From: Pseudomonadota bacterium
GTDB lineage: Bacteria > Pseudomonadota > Gammaproteobacteria > Burkholderiales > Burkholderiaceae_C
Assembly: GCA_030535425.1 (NCBI GenBank)
Contig: JAUNHQ010000017.1
Coordinates: 1 to 40,111, forward strand
DNA length: 40,111 bases
Direction: 5' to 3'
The position numbers and the translations under genes were made by a program. Of this stretch, positions 27,425 through 37,427 are shown in pieces. Under the pieces are notes generated by a model. It did not search any database and was not told where the DNA came from. It was given only the letters and a program-made list of their open reading frames with translations. Position 1 is the stretch's first letter, and the number at the start of each line of letters is the position of its first letter.

Positions 27425-28150
27425 TCAGCCTTTCCGGGGAATCAGGGACAAGAACTCGCGCCGCAGGCTGGCGTCTTTGAGGAACACGCCGCGCATGACG
27501 GAGTTGATCATTTTGCTGTCCACGTCTTTCACGCCGCGCCAGGCCATGCAAAAGTGCGTGGCCTCCATCACCAGGGCCAGGCCATCGGGCTGGGTCTTGG
27601 CCTGGATCAGATCGGCCAGCTGCACCACGGCTTCTTCCTGAATCTGCGGGCGGCCCATGATCCACTCGGCCAGCCGCGCGTATTTGGACAGGCCGATGAC
27701 GTTGGTGTGCTCGTTGGGCAGCACGCCGATCCACAGCTTGCCCATGACGGGGCAGAAGTGGTGGCTGCACGCGCTGCGCACGGTGATGGGGCCGACGATC
27801 ATCAGCTCGTTCAGGCGCTCGGCGTTGGGAAACTCGGTGATCGCCGGCGCGGTCACGTAGCGGCCCTTGAACACTTCGTTCACGTACATCTTGGCCACGC
27901 GCCGGGCGGTGTCGGCGGTGTTGTGGTCGCTGGCGGTGTCGATGACCAGGCTGTCGAGCACGCCTTGCATCTTGGCCGTGACTTCATCGAGCAGGCGCTC
28001 AAGCTCGCCGGGCTGGATGAATTCGGCAATGTTGTCGTTGGCGTTGAAGCGCCGGCGCGCGGCCAGCACGCGCTCGCGGATCTTGACCGAGACGGGCGTG
28101 CCCTCGTCTTCGGCGGCGTTCGGGGCGGCAAGATCGGGTGGGGGCTTCAT
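27425..28150 (-). CDS. folE: GTP cyclohydrolase I
   Basis: A 241-residue enzyme making 7,8-dihydroneopterin triphosphate from GTP, the first step to folate and pterins. Zinc and active-site motifs are visible: CSHHFCPVMGK (zinc Cys and catalytic His, family CEHH), a VIGLSKYARL block, and HFCMAWRGVKD (second zinc Cys and the RGV motif). The N-terminal 30 residues are Pro/Ala-rich and poorly conserved. The product is longer than the E. coli enzyme (222 residues), mostly at the N-terminus. The HHFCP motif carries an extra Cys where many homologues have LVP. It is followed 10 bases later by the BLUF gene. Confidence 0.95.
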   Translation of the reverse strand: MKPPPDLAAPNAAEDEGTPVSVKIRERVLAARRRFNANDNIAEFIQPGELERLLDEVTAKMQGVLDSLVIDTASDHNTADTARRVAKMYVNEVFKGRYVTAPAITEFPNAERLNELMIVGPITVRSACSHHFCPVMGKLWIGVLPNEHTNVIGLSKYARLAEWIMGRPQIQEEAVVQLADLIQAKTQPDGLALVMEATHFCMAWRGVKDVDSKMINSVMRGVFLKDASLRREFLSLIPRKG

Positions 28151-28183
28151 GGGGCGGGCAGGGGCTCAAGGCACAGGGGGTTA

Positions 28184-28240
28184 GCCAAAAAAGGCATTTG
28201 CGCGCGACTATAAAGGGTTTTGCGCTATATAAATGGTAGC
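28184..28240 (+). repeat. Intergenic repeat copy D (type I)
   Basis: GCCAAAAAAGGC, ATTTGCGCGC, then AAAGGGTTTTGCGC and the inverted repeat GCTATATAAATGGTAGC. It lies between folE (start at 28150) and msrB (stop at 28266), both on the minus strand. It is closest to copy G in its second half. Confidence 0.85.
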
Positions 28241-28265
28241 TTTATCTTGGCGCCGCACGCGGGTC

Positions 28266-28673
28266 TTACGGCGCCTGGAAATCCAGCGCCGCCGAGTTCA
28301 TGCAATAGCGCAGGCCCGTGGGCGCGGGGCCGTCGGGAAAGACGTGGCCCAGGTGGGCGCCGCACTGCGCGCACACGGTTTCCACGCGCACCATGCCGTG
28401 GCTCAGGTCGCGCCGCTCTTGAATGGCGCCGGGCACGGCCTGCCAGAAGCTGGGCCAGCCGCAGCCGGCGTCGAATTTGGTGTGGGACTCAAACAGCAAG
28501 GCGCCGCAGCAGATGCAGTGGTAGCGGCCTGTGGCCCAGTGCTGTTCGTATTTGCCGGTGAAGGGGCGCTCGGTGGCGGCGCGGCGGGTCACGTCAAACG
28601 CGGGGGTTTCGGCGCCCTTGGCGGCCAGCAGTTCGCGCCACTGGGTGTCGGTCTTTTGGACGGGGTGGGTCAT
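28266..28673 (-). CDS. msrB: Peptide-methionine (R)-S-oxide reductase MsrB
   Basis: A 135-residue enzyme reducing the R form of methionine sulfoxide in proteins. Two zinc CxxC pairs are visible (CICCG near residue 47 and [15 protein letters not shown] near 96). The GCGWPSFW block and the catalytic Cys in [10 protein letters not shown] near the C-terminus are present. The ATG start overlaps the TGA of selO (ATGA), so translation is probably coupled to selO. The open frame extends further upstream on the minus strand only as a shadow of selO. Confidence 0.95.
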   Translation of the reverse strand: MTHPVQKTDTQWRELLAAKGAETPAFDVTRRAATERPFTGKYEQHWATGRYHCICCGALLFESHTKFDAGCGWPSFWQAVPGAIQERRDLSHGMVRVETVCAQCGAHLGHVFPDGPAPTGLRYCMNSAALDFQAP

Positions 28674-30175
28674 GAGGAGCAGCTGATGTGGATGTCGGCC
28701 GCCCAGTCGGGCGGAAAACCGGCCCAGGCGGCGTGGCGGGGGTGGTCGTGAAACGGCGCTTGCAGCACGGCGAGCAGCTCGTGCAGCATGCCAAAGTCTT
28801 GTTCTTTGGCCAGGGCAATGGCTTGCTCGGCCAGGTAGTTGCGCAGCACGAAGGCGGGGTTGGTGTTGAGCATTAAATGAGTGTCTGGCGCTTGTCCAGA
28901 GCGTGCGAACAGCTCCTGATACTGTAGCAAAAAGGCTTGGGCAGCGGCTTGGTCGTGGAACAGGTCGAGCACGATGCTGGCGGGCTGGCCGGCGGCGTGC
29001 TGGCTCAGGCGGCGCCAAAAGAGGGTCCAGTCGGTGCGCTCGCGCGCCATCAGCGCCAGCAGCGTTGACACCAGGGCGCGGCTGGCGTCGCTGGCCTGGG
29101 GCAGGCCCAGCTTGGCGGCCATGCGCGCGTCCAGCTCGGCGGGGAACAGGGTTTTGAAAGGCTCCAGCGCGGCCAGGGCGTCGTCGGGCTCGCCGATCAG
29201 GGGCAGCAGCGCCTGGCCCAGGGCAAACAGGTTCCAGTGCGCGATCTGGGGCTGGCGCTGGTAGCTGTAGCGCCCGTGGTGGTCGGAGTGGTTGCAGATG
29301 TGGGCGGGGTCAAAGCCGTCCATGAACTGAAACGGCCCGTAGTCGATGGTCAGGCCCAGGATGCTCATGTTGTCGGTGTTCATCACCCCGTGCATGAAGC
29401 CCACGGCCTGCCACTGGGCGATGAGCGCGGCGGTGCGGCGGGTCACCTGGGCCAGCAGGTCGGCATAGGGGTTGGCCGCGTGCTGGCTGGCGGGGTAGTG
29501 GCGGGCGATGACGTGATCGGCCAGGGTTTTGAGCGCATCCAGCTGCCCGGTGGCGCGGAAGTGCTCGAAATGCCCAAAGCGGATGAAGCTGGGCGCCACG
29601 CGGGTGACGACGGCGGCGGTTTCCATGCTTTCGCGGCGCACGGGCGCGGGCGAGCCCACCACGCACAGCGCGCGCGTGGTGGGCACGCCCAGCGCGTGCA
29701 TGGCTTCGCTGCACAAGAACTCGCGAATGGACGAGCGCAGCACGGCGCGCCCGTCGCCCATGCGCGAATAGGGGGTCAGGCCACTGCCCTTGAGTTGCAG
29801 CTCCTGGGGGCCGGCGGCGGGCGTGTCCACCTCGCCCAGCAGCAGCGCGCGCCCGTCGCCCAGCTGCCCGGCCCACACGCCAAACTGGTGGCCGCTGTAC
29901 ACGCTGGCCAACGGCTGGCTGCCGGGCAGCACTAGGTTGCCCGCCAGCGCGGGCAGGGCATCAGGCGCTTGCCACCAGTCATCGGGCAGGCCCAGCTCGC
30001 GCGCCATGGCGGCGCTGCGGCCCACCCAGTACGGATCGGGCAGGGGCTGCGGCGGCAGGCGCGTGAAAAAGGCTTCGCCCAGTTGCGCAAAGCCCGGCCG
30101 CCAGCGCAGGGGCAGGGCAGCGGGCGCCTCAGCAGGTGCGGGTTGGGCCACAGAGTGGGGGGAAGAAGTGCGCAT
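28670..30175 (-). CDS. selO: Protein adenylyltransferase SelO (YdiU/UPF0061)
   Basis: A 501-residue pseudokinase-fold enzyme that transfers AMP to Ser, Thr or Tyr of target proteins and is linked to oxidative stress responses. Family marks are [18 protein letters not shown] near residue 93, [21 protein letters not shown], and the catalytic region [23 protein letters not shown] with the metal-binding Asn and Asp. The protein ends in SCSS; the conserved C-terminal Cys replaces selenocysteine of animal SelO and takes part in redox control. It is followed by msrB with a four-base overlap and is divergent from the acyl-CoA synthetase gene, with 109 bases between the start codons. Confidence 0.93.
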   Translation of the reverse strand: MRTSSPHSVAQPAPAEAPAALPLRWRPGFAQLGEAFFTRLPPQPLPDPYWVGRSAAMARELGLPDDWWQAPDALPALAGNLVLPGSQPLASVYSGHQFGVWAGQLGDGRALLLGEVDTPAAGPQELQLKGSGLTPYSRMGDGRAVLRSSIREFLCSEAMHALGVPTTRALCVVGSPAPVRRESMETAAVVTRVAPSFIRFGHFEHFRATGQLDALKTLADHVIARHYPASQHAANPYADLLAQVTRRTAALIAQWQAVGFMHGVMNTDNMSILGLTIDYGPFQFMDGFDPAHICNHSDHHGRYSYQRQPQIAHWNLFALGQALLPLIGEPDDALAALEPFKTLFPAELDARMAAKLGLPQASDASRALVSTLLALMARERTDWTLFWRRLSQHAAGQPASIVLDLFHDQAAAQAFLLQYQELFARSGQAPDTHLMLNTNPAFVLRNYLAEQAIALAKEQDFGMLHELLAVLQAPFHDHPRHAAWAGFPPDWAADIHISCSS

Positions 30176-30234
30176 GCGGCATTGTCCCCCGCCTTGGCGA
30201 AGGGGCGCGCGGCGGCATGGCGTGGATTAGTATT

Positions 30235-30253
30235 GCGCCCGGATTTTGGGCGC
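30235..30253. promoter_or_regulatory. Inverted repeat in the selO / acyl-CoA synthetase gap
   Basis: GCGCCC and GGGCGC are separated by seven bases, 32 bases before the acyl-CoA synthetase start, in a 109-base divergent gap. It could be an operator, but short G+C palindromes are frequent in such DNA, so the call is weak. Confidence 0.25.
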
Positions 30254-30284
30254 CCCGTCCTGTCACACACAAAGAGGAGTACAT

Positions 30285-31913
<1,629 letters not shown>

Positions 31914-32006
31914 TGGCAGGCAAGGGCGCCATCGGCCCCTTGTCCCCGGCGGTTCTTGACCACCACTTGCCCACTGGCGCCAAGATCGGCGCCGCATAAG
32001 ACAAGG

Positions 32007-32046
32007 AAAAAGCCCCTGCATCGCTGAGGTGGTGCAGAGGCTTTTT
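32007..32046. terminator. Bidirectional Rho-independent terminator
   Basis: AAAAAGCCCCTGCA (32007-32020) pairs with TGCAGAGGCTTTTT (32033-32046), a 14-bp stem with one mismatch, with an A-tract on one side and a T-tract on the other. It can end the acyl-CoA synthetase transcript on the plus strand and the fbp transcript on the minus strand. Confidence 0.9.
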
Positions 32047-32074
32047 CTCTATGGGAAAGCCAAAACTTTTATGA

Positions 32075-32129
32075 GAAAAATGGCTTTCGCGCGCGTTCCA
32101 TAAGGGATTTGAGCTATTAAAAATATAGC
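32075..32129 (+). repeat. Intergenic repeat copy E (type I)
   Basis: AAAAATGGCTTTCGCGCGC at the left, TAAGGGATTTGAGC in the middle, and the inverted repeat GCTATTAAAAATATAGC at the right. It is the most diverged type I copy, with TTTCGCGCGC in place of TTTGCGCGC. It lies between convergent genes. Confidence 0.75.
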
Positions 32130-32215
32130 GAATGCCGATGCGCGCATGCACACCGGCATGCCGCGCCGACGGCCCAGTGGCCCATGGCCGGCTTGGGCCG
32201 ATGGCGGGGCTGGGG

Positions 32216-33238
32216 TCAGCCCTTGGCCTGATCGTGCTCCAGGTGGTAGCGGGTCACGCGCTCGACTTCGTTCTTGCTGCCCAGAATGACGCTCACGCGC
32301 TCGTGCAGCTGCGTGGGCTGCACGTCCAGAATGCGTTGGCGGCCGTTGGTGGCGGCGCCGCCGGCTTGCTCGACCAGCCAGCCCATGGGGTTGGCCTCGT
32401 ACATCAGGCGCAGCTTGCCGGGCTTGTTGGGCTCGCGCTTGTCCCAGGGGTACATGAAGATGCCGCCGCGCGTGAGGATGCGGTGTACGTCGGCCACCAT
32501 GCTGGCGATCCAGCGCATGTTGAAGTCTTTGCCGCGCGGGCCGTCCTTGCCGGCCAGGCATTCGTCGATGTAGCGGCGCACGGGCGTGTCCCAGTGCCGC
32601 ATGTTGCTCATGTTGATGGCAAATTCCTTGGTGTCCTCGGGAATGCGGATGTCGTCTTGCGTGAGGATGAAGCTGCCTTGCTCGCGGTCGAGCGTGAAAG
32701 AGGCCACGCCATCGCCTACGGTGAGCACCAGCGTGGTTTGCGGGCCATAGATGCAGTAGCCCGCCGCGACCTGGTTGGCGCCCGGTTGCAGGAAGTCGCT
32801 TTCTTCCACGCCACGGTCGCCTTCGGGCATTTTCAGCACGCTGAAGATGGTGCCGATGCTCACGTTCACGTCGATGTTGCTGGAGCCGTCCAGCGGATCG
32901 AACAGCAGCAGGTATTCGCCCTTGGGGTAGCGGTTGGGCACGACGTGGATGCTTTCCATCTCCTCGCTGCCCATGGCGGCCAGGTGGCCGCCCCATTCGT
33001 TGGCTTCGATCAGCACTTCGTTGGCGATGATGTCGAGCTTTTTCTGCACCTCGCCCTGCACGTTTTCTGAGCCGGCGGTGCCCAGCACGCCGCCCACGGC
33101 GCCTTTGTTGACGGCGATGCTGATGCGCTTGCACGCACGCGCCACCACTTCGATCAGCAGGCGCAGCTGGGCGGGGATGTGGCCATCCACGCGCTGTTTT
33201 TCAACGAGGTAGCGGGTCAGGGAGATGGTTTTGGGCAT
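32216..33238 (-). CDS. fbp: Fructose-1,6-bisphosphatase class I
   Basis: A 340-residue enzyme of gluconeogenesis that hydrolyses fructose 1,6-bisphosphate. Metal-binding motifs are visible: the GSEEMES loop with Glu residues near 91-94, [13 protein letters not shown] with the catalytic Asp residues near 113-118, and the substrate-binding region [21 protein letters not shown]. The [18 protein letters not shown] block with the conserved Glu lies near residue 280. Length is normal. It lies 165 bases downstream of pepN on the same strand. Confidence 0.95.
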   Translation of the reverse strand: MPKTISLTRYLVEKQRVDGHIPAQLRLLIEVVARACKRISIAVNKGAVGGVLGTAGSENVQGEVQKKLDIIANEVLIEANEWGGHLAAMGSEEMESIHVVPNRYPKGEYLLLFDPLDGSSNIDVNVSIGTIFSVLKMPEGDRGVEESDFLQPGANQVAAGYCIYGPQTTLVLTVGDGVASFTLDREQGSFILTQDDIRIPEDTKEFAINMSNMRHWDTPVRRYIDECLAGKDGPRGKDFNMRWIASMVADVHRILTRGGIFMYPWDKREPNKPGKLRLMYEANPMGWLVEQAGGAATNGRQRILDVQPTQLHERVSVILGSKNEVERVTRYHLEHDQAKG

Positions 33239-33402
33239 GGTGCGGTAGAGGAGAGTGGGGATGGATGGCAGGTGCTGGAATCAGCAGGCGCGGGTGCGCA
33301 GTCCGGCATCAGACGGGGCCGCATGGCAGCAGCGGGCTGCCTGGCTGGAGCGGCGCGCCCAGGGCAATGGGTGTGCTGAGGGATGCATCTGCATGGCAAG
33401 GC

Positions 33403-36108
33403 TCAAGCCGCTGGCGCTGCCAGGGCTTTGGCGGTGATTTCGCGCACGTCTTTGCTCAGGGTCTTGTGGGCGGCCACGCGCTCGATGGCGGCGCGGGCGG
33501 CGCTGCGGCAGGGCTCGGCCAGTTGGGCCCAGCGGTCCAGGGCGCGGGCCAGGCGGGCGGCCACCTGCGGGTTGCGCGCGTCCAGCGCCAGCACCTGTTC
33601 GGCCCAGAAGGCGTAGCCCGCGCCGTCGGGGCGGTGGAAGGCGGCGGGGTTGAACATGCAGTAGCTGAAGATGAGCGAGCGGGCGCGGTTGGGGTTGTGC
33701 AGGCTGAAGTCGGGGTGCTGCATGAGCTGGCGCACGGCCTCCAGCACGGGGCCGCACAGGCTTTCGGGCGCGCGTGCCTGCAGGGCAAACCATTTGTCCA
33801 GCGCCAGGGCTTCATGGGCGAACTGCTTGTGAAAGCGGGCCAGGGCCTGCGCGGCCAGGGGGTGGCTGGCGGCGATGAGGGCGCTGGTGGCGGCCAGGCG
33901 CTCGGTCATGTTGGTGGCGTCCTTGCTGCGCTGGTAGGCGCGGCCGGGCCACACGGGGTCGTCTGTGCTGCGGGCGTGCAGGCACAGCATGTGCAGGGCC
34001 AGGCCCGCCAGGGCGCGGCGGCCGCTACCCATGGCATCGGGCCGGTAGGCGCCGCTGGCCTGGTGTTCCTGCCAGGCCCATTGCCAGTCGGCTTCCAGCT
34101 CGCGCGCCAGCTGCGCCAGCATGGCCTGGCGCAGTCGGTGGATGCGCTGCGGGTCCACCGCCTGCGGGCAGCGGTCGGCGATGGCGTTTTCGCTGGGCAG
34201 GGTGAGGGCCAGGGCCTTGAAGGCGGCATCGAGCTGCGGGTGGCGCAGCACGGCGCGCATGGCCTGCACGAAGGCTGCGTCCAGGGGTGATTCGCTGGCC
34301 TCATCGCTGCCGCTGCCCAGCGCCTGCAGGGCGATGTGCAGGGCCAGGCGCTGGCCGGCTTCCCAGCGGTTGAAGGGGTCGCTGTCGTGCGCCAGCAGGT
34401 GCAGCAGGGCAGCGGGCTGCAGGCCGTCTTGCAGATCCACGGGCGCGGAAAAGCCGCGCAGCAGCGAGGGCACGGGGGCGGCGGAGACGTTGACGAAGAC
34501 GAAGCGCTGCTCGCTTTCCGTGAGCAGCAGGGTGCGGGTGTGGCCCTGGGGCGCGCTTTCGCCATCGAGCTGCAGGGGCAGGTCTTGCCCATCGGGGCCG
34601 ACCAGGCCCATGCGCACGGGGATGACCAGGGGCTCCTTGTGCGGCTGGCCGGGGGTGGCCGGGGTGTGCTGGCGCAGCGTGAGGGTGTAGGTCTGCGCGG
34701 CGGGGTCGTACTGGCCTTCGGCGCTCAACACCGGGGTGCCGGCCTGGGCGTACCAGCGCTTGAACTGCGGCAGCAGGGCAGGCAGCTCGCTGTGCGGGTT
34801 GGCGTCGGCCATGCACTGGGCAAAGTCGTCGCAGGTGACGGCCTGGCCGTCGTGGCGCTCAAAGTACAGGTCCATGCCCTTGCGAAAGCCCTCGCGGCCC
34901 AGCAGGGTCTGGTACAGGCGCACTACCTCGGCGCCTTTTTCGTAAATGGTGGTGGTGTAGAAGTTGCTGATTTCCTGGTATTCGTCAGGCCGCACGGGGT
35001 GGGCCTGGGGGCCGGCGTCTTCAGGGAACTGGCTGGCGCGCAGGGCGATGACGTCTTCAATGCGCTTGACGGCGCGAGCCGATGGGCTGCCGGCCATGTC
35101 CTGGCTGAATTCCTGGTCGCGAAAGACGGTGAGGCCTTCTTTGAGGCTGAGCTGAAACCAGTCGCGGCAGGTGACGCGGTTGCCCGTCCAGTTGTGGAAG
35201 TACTCGTGGGCGATGACGCTTTCCACCCCGGCAAAGTCGGCGTCGGTGGCGGTGGCGGGTTTGGCCAGCACGTAGCGGGTGTTGAAGATGTTCAGGCCCT
35301 TGTTTTCCATGGCGCCCATGTTGAAGTCGCTGGTGGCCACGATCATGAAGCGCTCCAGATCCAGCGGCAGGCCAAAGCGCGCTTCGTCCCAGGCGACGGA
35401 GGCGATGAGCGAGCGCATGGCGTGCTCGGTCTGGTCCAGATCGCCCGGGCGCACGAAGACTTGCAGCAGGTGCTCTTGCCCTGAGCGGCTGGTGATGCGC
35501 TGCTCGCGCGCCACCAGGTTGCCGGCCACCAGGGCAAAGAGGTAGCTGGGTTTTTTGTGCGGGTCGTGCCAGGTGGCAAAGTGCCGGCCTTCGGGCAAAT
35601 CGCCCGACTCGATCAGGTTGCCGTTGGACAGCAGCACCGGCCAGCGGGCCTTGTCGGCGCGCAGGGTGACGGTGTAGGTGGCCATCACGTCGGGCCGGTC
35701 TAAAAAGTAGGTGATGCGGCGAAAGCCCTCGGCCTCGCACTGGGTGAAGAAGTCGCCCCCGCTCAAGAACAGGCCCATGAGCTGGGTGTTTTTCTCGGGT
35801 GCGCAGGTGGTGAAGATTTCCAGCTCAAAGGGCGCATCGTCTTCGGGCAGGTTTTCCAGCACCAGGGTGGGCCCGTCCATGCGGAAAGAGCAGCCCTGGC
35901 CGCCCAGCAGCACGCGCGAGAGGTTGAGCTCATCGCCATCGAGCCGCAGCGGCTGCGCGGGCACGGCCAGGTTGCGCCGCAATGTCATGCGGTTGAGCAC
36001 CCGGGTTTTGGCCGGATCGAGGTCAAACGTCAGGTGCACGGTGTCGATCCAGAACGCGGGGGGGGCGTAGTCCAGTCGCCGGGTGACGGTGGCTTGTCCT
36101 TCTCGCAT
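33403..36108 (-). CDS. pepN: Aminopeptidase N (M1 zinc metallopeptidase)
   Basis: A 901-residue cytoplasmic aminopeptidase that removes N-terminal residues from peptides. The GAMENKGLNIFN substrate-anchoring motif is followed by the zinc motif His301-Glu302-x-x-His305 (HEYFHNW) with the third ligand Glu324 in LKEGLTVF; the spacing equals that of E. coli PepN (297/301/320). The N-terminal beta domain, the thermolysin-like domain, the DUF3458 Ig-like domain and the C-terminal helical domain are all present at normal length. I chose the ATG at 36108 (MREGQATVTRRLDY), because the 16 residues before it overlap repeat copy F. The AAAGAGA upstream can serve as a ribosome-binding site. Confidence 0.95.
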   Translation of the reverse strand: MREGQATVTRRLDYAPPAFWIDTVHLTFDLDPAKTRVLNRMTLRRNLAVPAQPLRLDGDELNLSRVLLGGQGCSFRMDGPTLVLENLPEDDAPFELEIFTTCAPEKNTQLMGLFLSGGDFFTQCEAEGFRRITYFLDRPDVMATYTVTLRADKARWPVLLSNGNLIESGDLPEGRHFATWHDPHKKPSYLFALVAGNLVAREQRITSRSGQEHLLQVFVRPGDLDQTEHAMRSLIASVAWDEARFGLPLDLERFMIVATSDFNMGAMENKGLNIFNTRYVLAKPATATDADFAGVESVIAHEYFHNWTGNRVTCRDWFQLSLKEGLTVFRDQEFSQDMAGSPSARAVKRIEDVIALRASQFPEDAGPQAHPVRPDEYQEISNFYTTTIYEKGAEVVRLYQTLLGREGFRKGMDLYFERHDGQAVTCDDFAQCMADANPHSELPALLPQFKRWYAQAGTPVLSAEGQYDPAAQTYTLTLRQHTPATPGQPHKEPLVIPVRMGLVGPDGQDLPLQLDGESAPQGHTRTLLLTESEQRFVFVNVSAAPVPSLLRGFSAPVDLQDGLQPAALLHLLAHDSDPFNRWEAGQRLALHIALQALGSGSDEASESPLDAAFVQAMRAVLRHPQLDAAFKALALTLPSENAIADRCPQAVDPQRIHRLRQAMLAQLARELEADWQWAWQEHQASGAYRPDAMGSGRRALAGLALHMLCLHARSTDDPVWPGRAYQRSKDATNMTERLAATSALIAASHPLAAQALARFHKQFAHEALALDKWFALQARAPESLCGPVLEAVRQLMQHPDFSLHNPNRARSLIFSYCMFNPAAFHRPDGAGYAFWAEQVLALDARNPQVAARLARALDRWAQLAEPCRSAARAAIERVAAHKTLSKDVREITAKALAAPAA

Positions 36109-36125
36109 GGGTATTCTCTTTGCTC

Positions 36126-36179
36126 TAAAAAATATAGCTTCTTGCGCTTGATACACAAGCGCTATTGGCCAAAAAGGCT
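36126..36179 (-). repeat. Intergenic repeat copy F (type II)
   Basis: On the plus strand: TAAAAAATATAGCTTCTTGC, then GCGCTTG and CAAGCGC around a five-base loop (a perfect 7-bp hairpin), then GGCCAAAAAGGC. It is inverted relative to type I copies and most like copy C. It lies between the start of pepN and the stop of prfB. Confidence 0.8.
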
Positions 36180-36186
36180 TGAAACA

Positions 36187-37291
36187 TCAAACGCCTTGCT
36201 TCAAGCTGGCTTCGATGAAGGCGTCCAGATCGCCGTCCAGCACTTTTTGCGTGTTGCTGATTTCAACGTTGGTGCGCAAGTCCTTGATGCGGCTTTGGTC
36301 CAGCACGTAGCTGCGGATCTGGTGGCCCCAGCCCACGTCGGTTTTGCTGTCTTCGAGCTTTTGCTGCGCTTCCATGCGCTTGCGCATTTCAAAGTCATAC
36401 AGGCGCGAGCGCAGGCGGCGCCAGGCCACGTCGCGGTTGCTGTGCTGGCTGCGGCTGTCCTGGCATTGCACGACGATGCCGGTGGGCAGGTGCGTCAGGC
36501 GCACGGCCGAGTCGGTTTTGTTGATGTGCTGGCCGCCCGCACCGGAGGCGCGGTAGGTGTCCACGCGCACGTCGGCGGGGTTGATGTCGATCTCGATGGA
36601 GTCGTCGATCTCGGGGTAGACGAACACGCTGGCAAAGCTGGTGTGGCGCCCGCCGGAGGAGTCAAAGGGCGATTTGCGCACCAGCCGGTGTACGCCGCTT
36701 TCAGTGCGCAGCAGGCCGAAGGCGTATTCACCCTCGATCTTGATGGTGGCGCTTTTGATGCCAGCGGTTTCGCCCGGGGTTTCGTCTTCCAGGTCGGTCT
36801 TGAAGCCTTTGCGTTCGGCGTATTTGAGGTACTGGCGCAGCAGCATGCTGGCCCAGTCCTGGGCCTCGGTGCCGCCGGCGCCGGCCTGGATGTCGAGAAA
36901 GCAGTTGTTGGGGTCGGCCGGCTGGTTGAACATGCGGCGGAATTCCAGCTGCTCCACGCTGGCGGCCAGGCCGTCAACGTCGCTGGCGATGGACTGCAAC
37001 GCGGCTTCGTCGCCCTCGTCGCGGCTCATCTCGAACAGCTCGGCGTTGTCGGCCAGCTGCTGGGTCAGCTCATCGAGCACGACCACGACGCCATCGAGCG
37101 CCTTTTTCTCCTTGCCCAGCTCCTGGGCTTTCTTGGGGTCGTTCCAGACGGCGGGGTCTTCCAGCGCGGCGTTGACGGTGCGCAGGCGTTCGGCTTTGCC
37201 AGGGTAGTCAAAGATACCCCCGTAGCGCGTCGGTGCGCGCACGCAGGTCGTGGATGCGGGTGGTGATTTGGTTCAGTTGTTCGGCGTCCAT
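36187..37291 (-). CDS. prfB: Peptide chain release factor 2, with programmed +1 frameshift
   Basis: RF2 ends translation at UGA and UAA. The gene is read as 27 codons from the ATG at 37291 to an in-frame TGA (37208-37210), then continues in the +1 frame for 340 codons, giving about 367 residues. The frameshift site reads CGG GGG TAT CTT TGA C; the G-run is the internal Shine-Dalgarno and CTT-TGA-C is the slip site, as in most bacteria. After the shift the protein reads [10 protein letters not shown]. The GGQ motif lies in [21 protein letters not shown]. Low RF2 raises frameshifting and so restores RF2 (known autoregulation). The second frame alone starts artificially at 37242. Confidence 0.95.
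37205..37222 (-). promoter_or_regulatory. RF2 programmed frameshift site
   Basis: On the minus strand, GGGGG lies three bases before CTTTGAC, matching the conserved RF2 recoding site. The base before the G-run is C, giving CGGGGGTATCTTTGAC, where the common form has A. Confidence 0.95.
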
Positions 37292-37370
37292 GAGAGGTGT
37301 CCTTGGCAAAGAGGGAGTGAGGTGGGTTGTGGCAAGCCCCGGCGCGGCACAGGCCAGGGGCTTATACGTT

Positions 37371-37424
37371 AAAAAAGCTGTTTGCGCGCTATTGGTAAGG
37401 GTTTTGCGCTATAAAAATATTAGC
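37371..37424 (+). repeat. Intergenic repeat copy G (type I)
   Basis: AAAAAAGCTGTTTGCGCGC at the left, TAAGGGTTTTGCGC in the middle, and the inverted repeat GCTATAAAAATATTAGC at the right. It ends three bases from the gspD stop codon and lies upstream of prfB. Confidence 0.85.
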
Positions 37425-37427
37425 AAA

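Larger units (their letters stand above)
31914..32215. other. Convergent gap between acyl-CoA synthetase and fbp genes
   Basis: These 302 bases hold a strong bidirectional terminator (32007-32046) and repeat copy E (32075-32129). The rest shows no gene. Confidence 0.7.
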
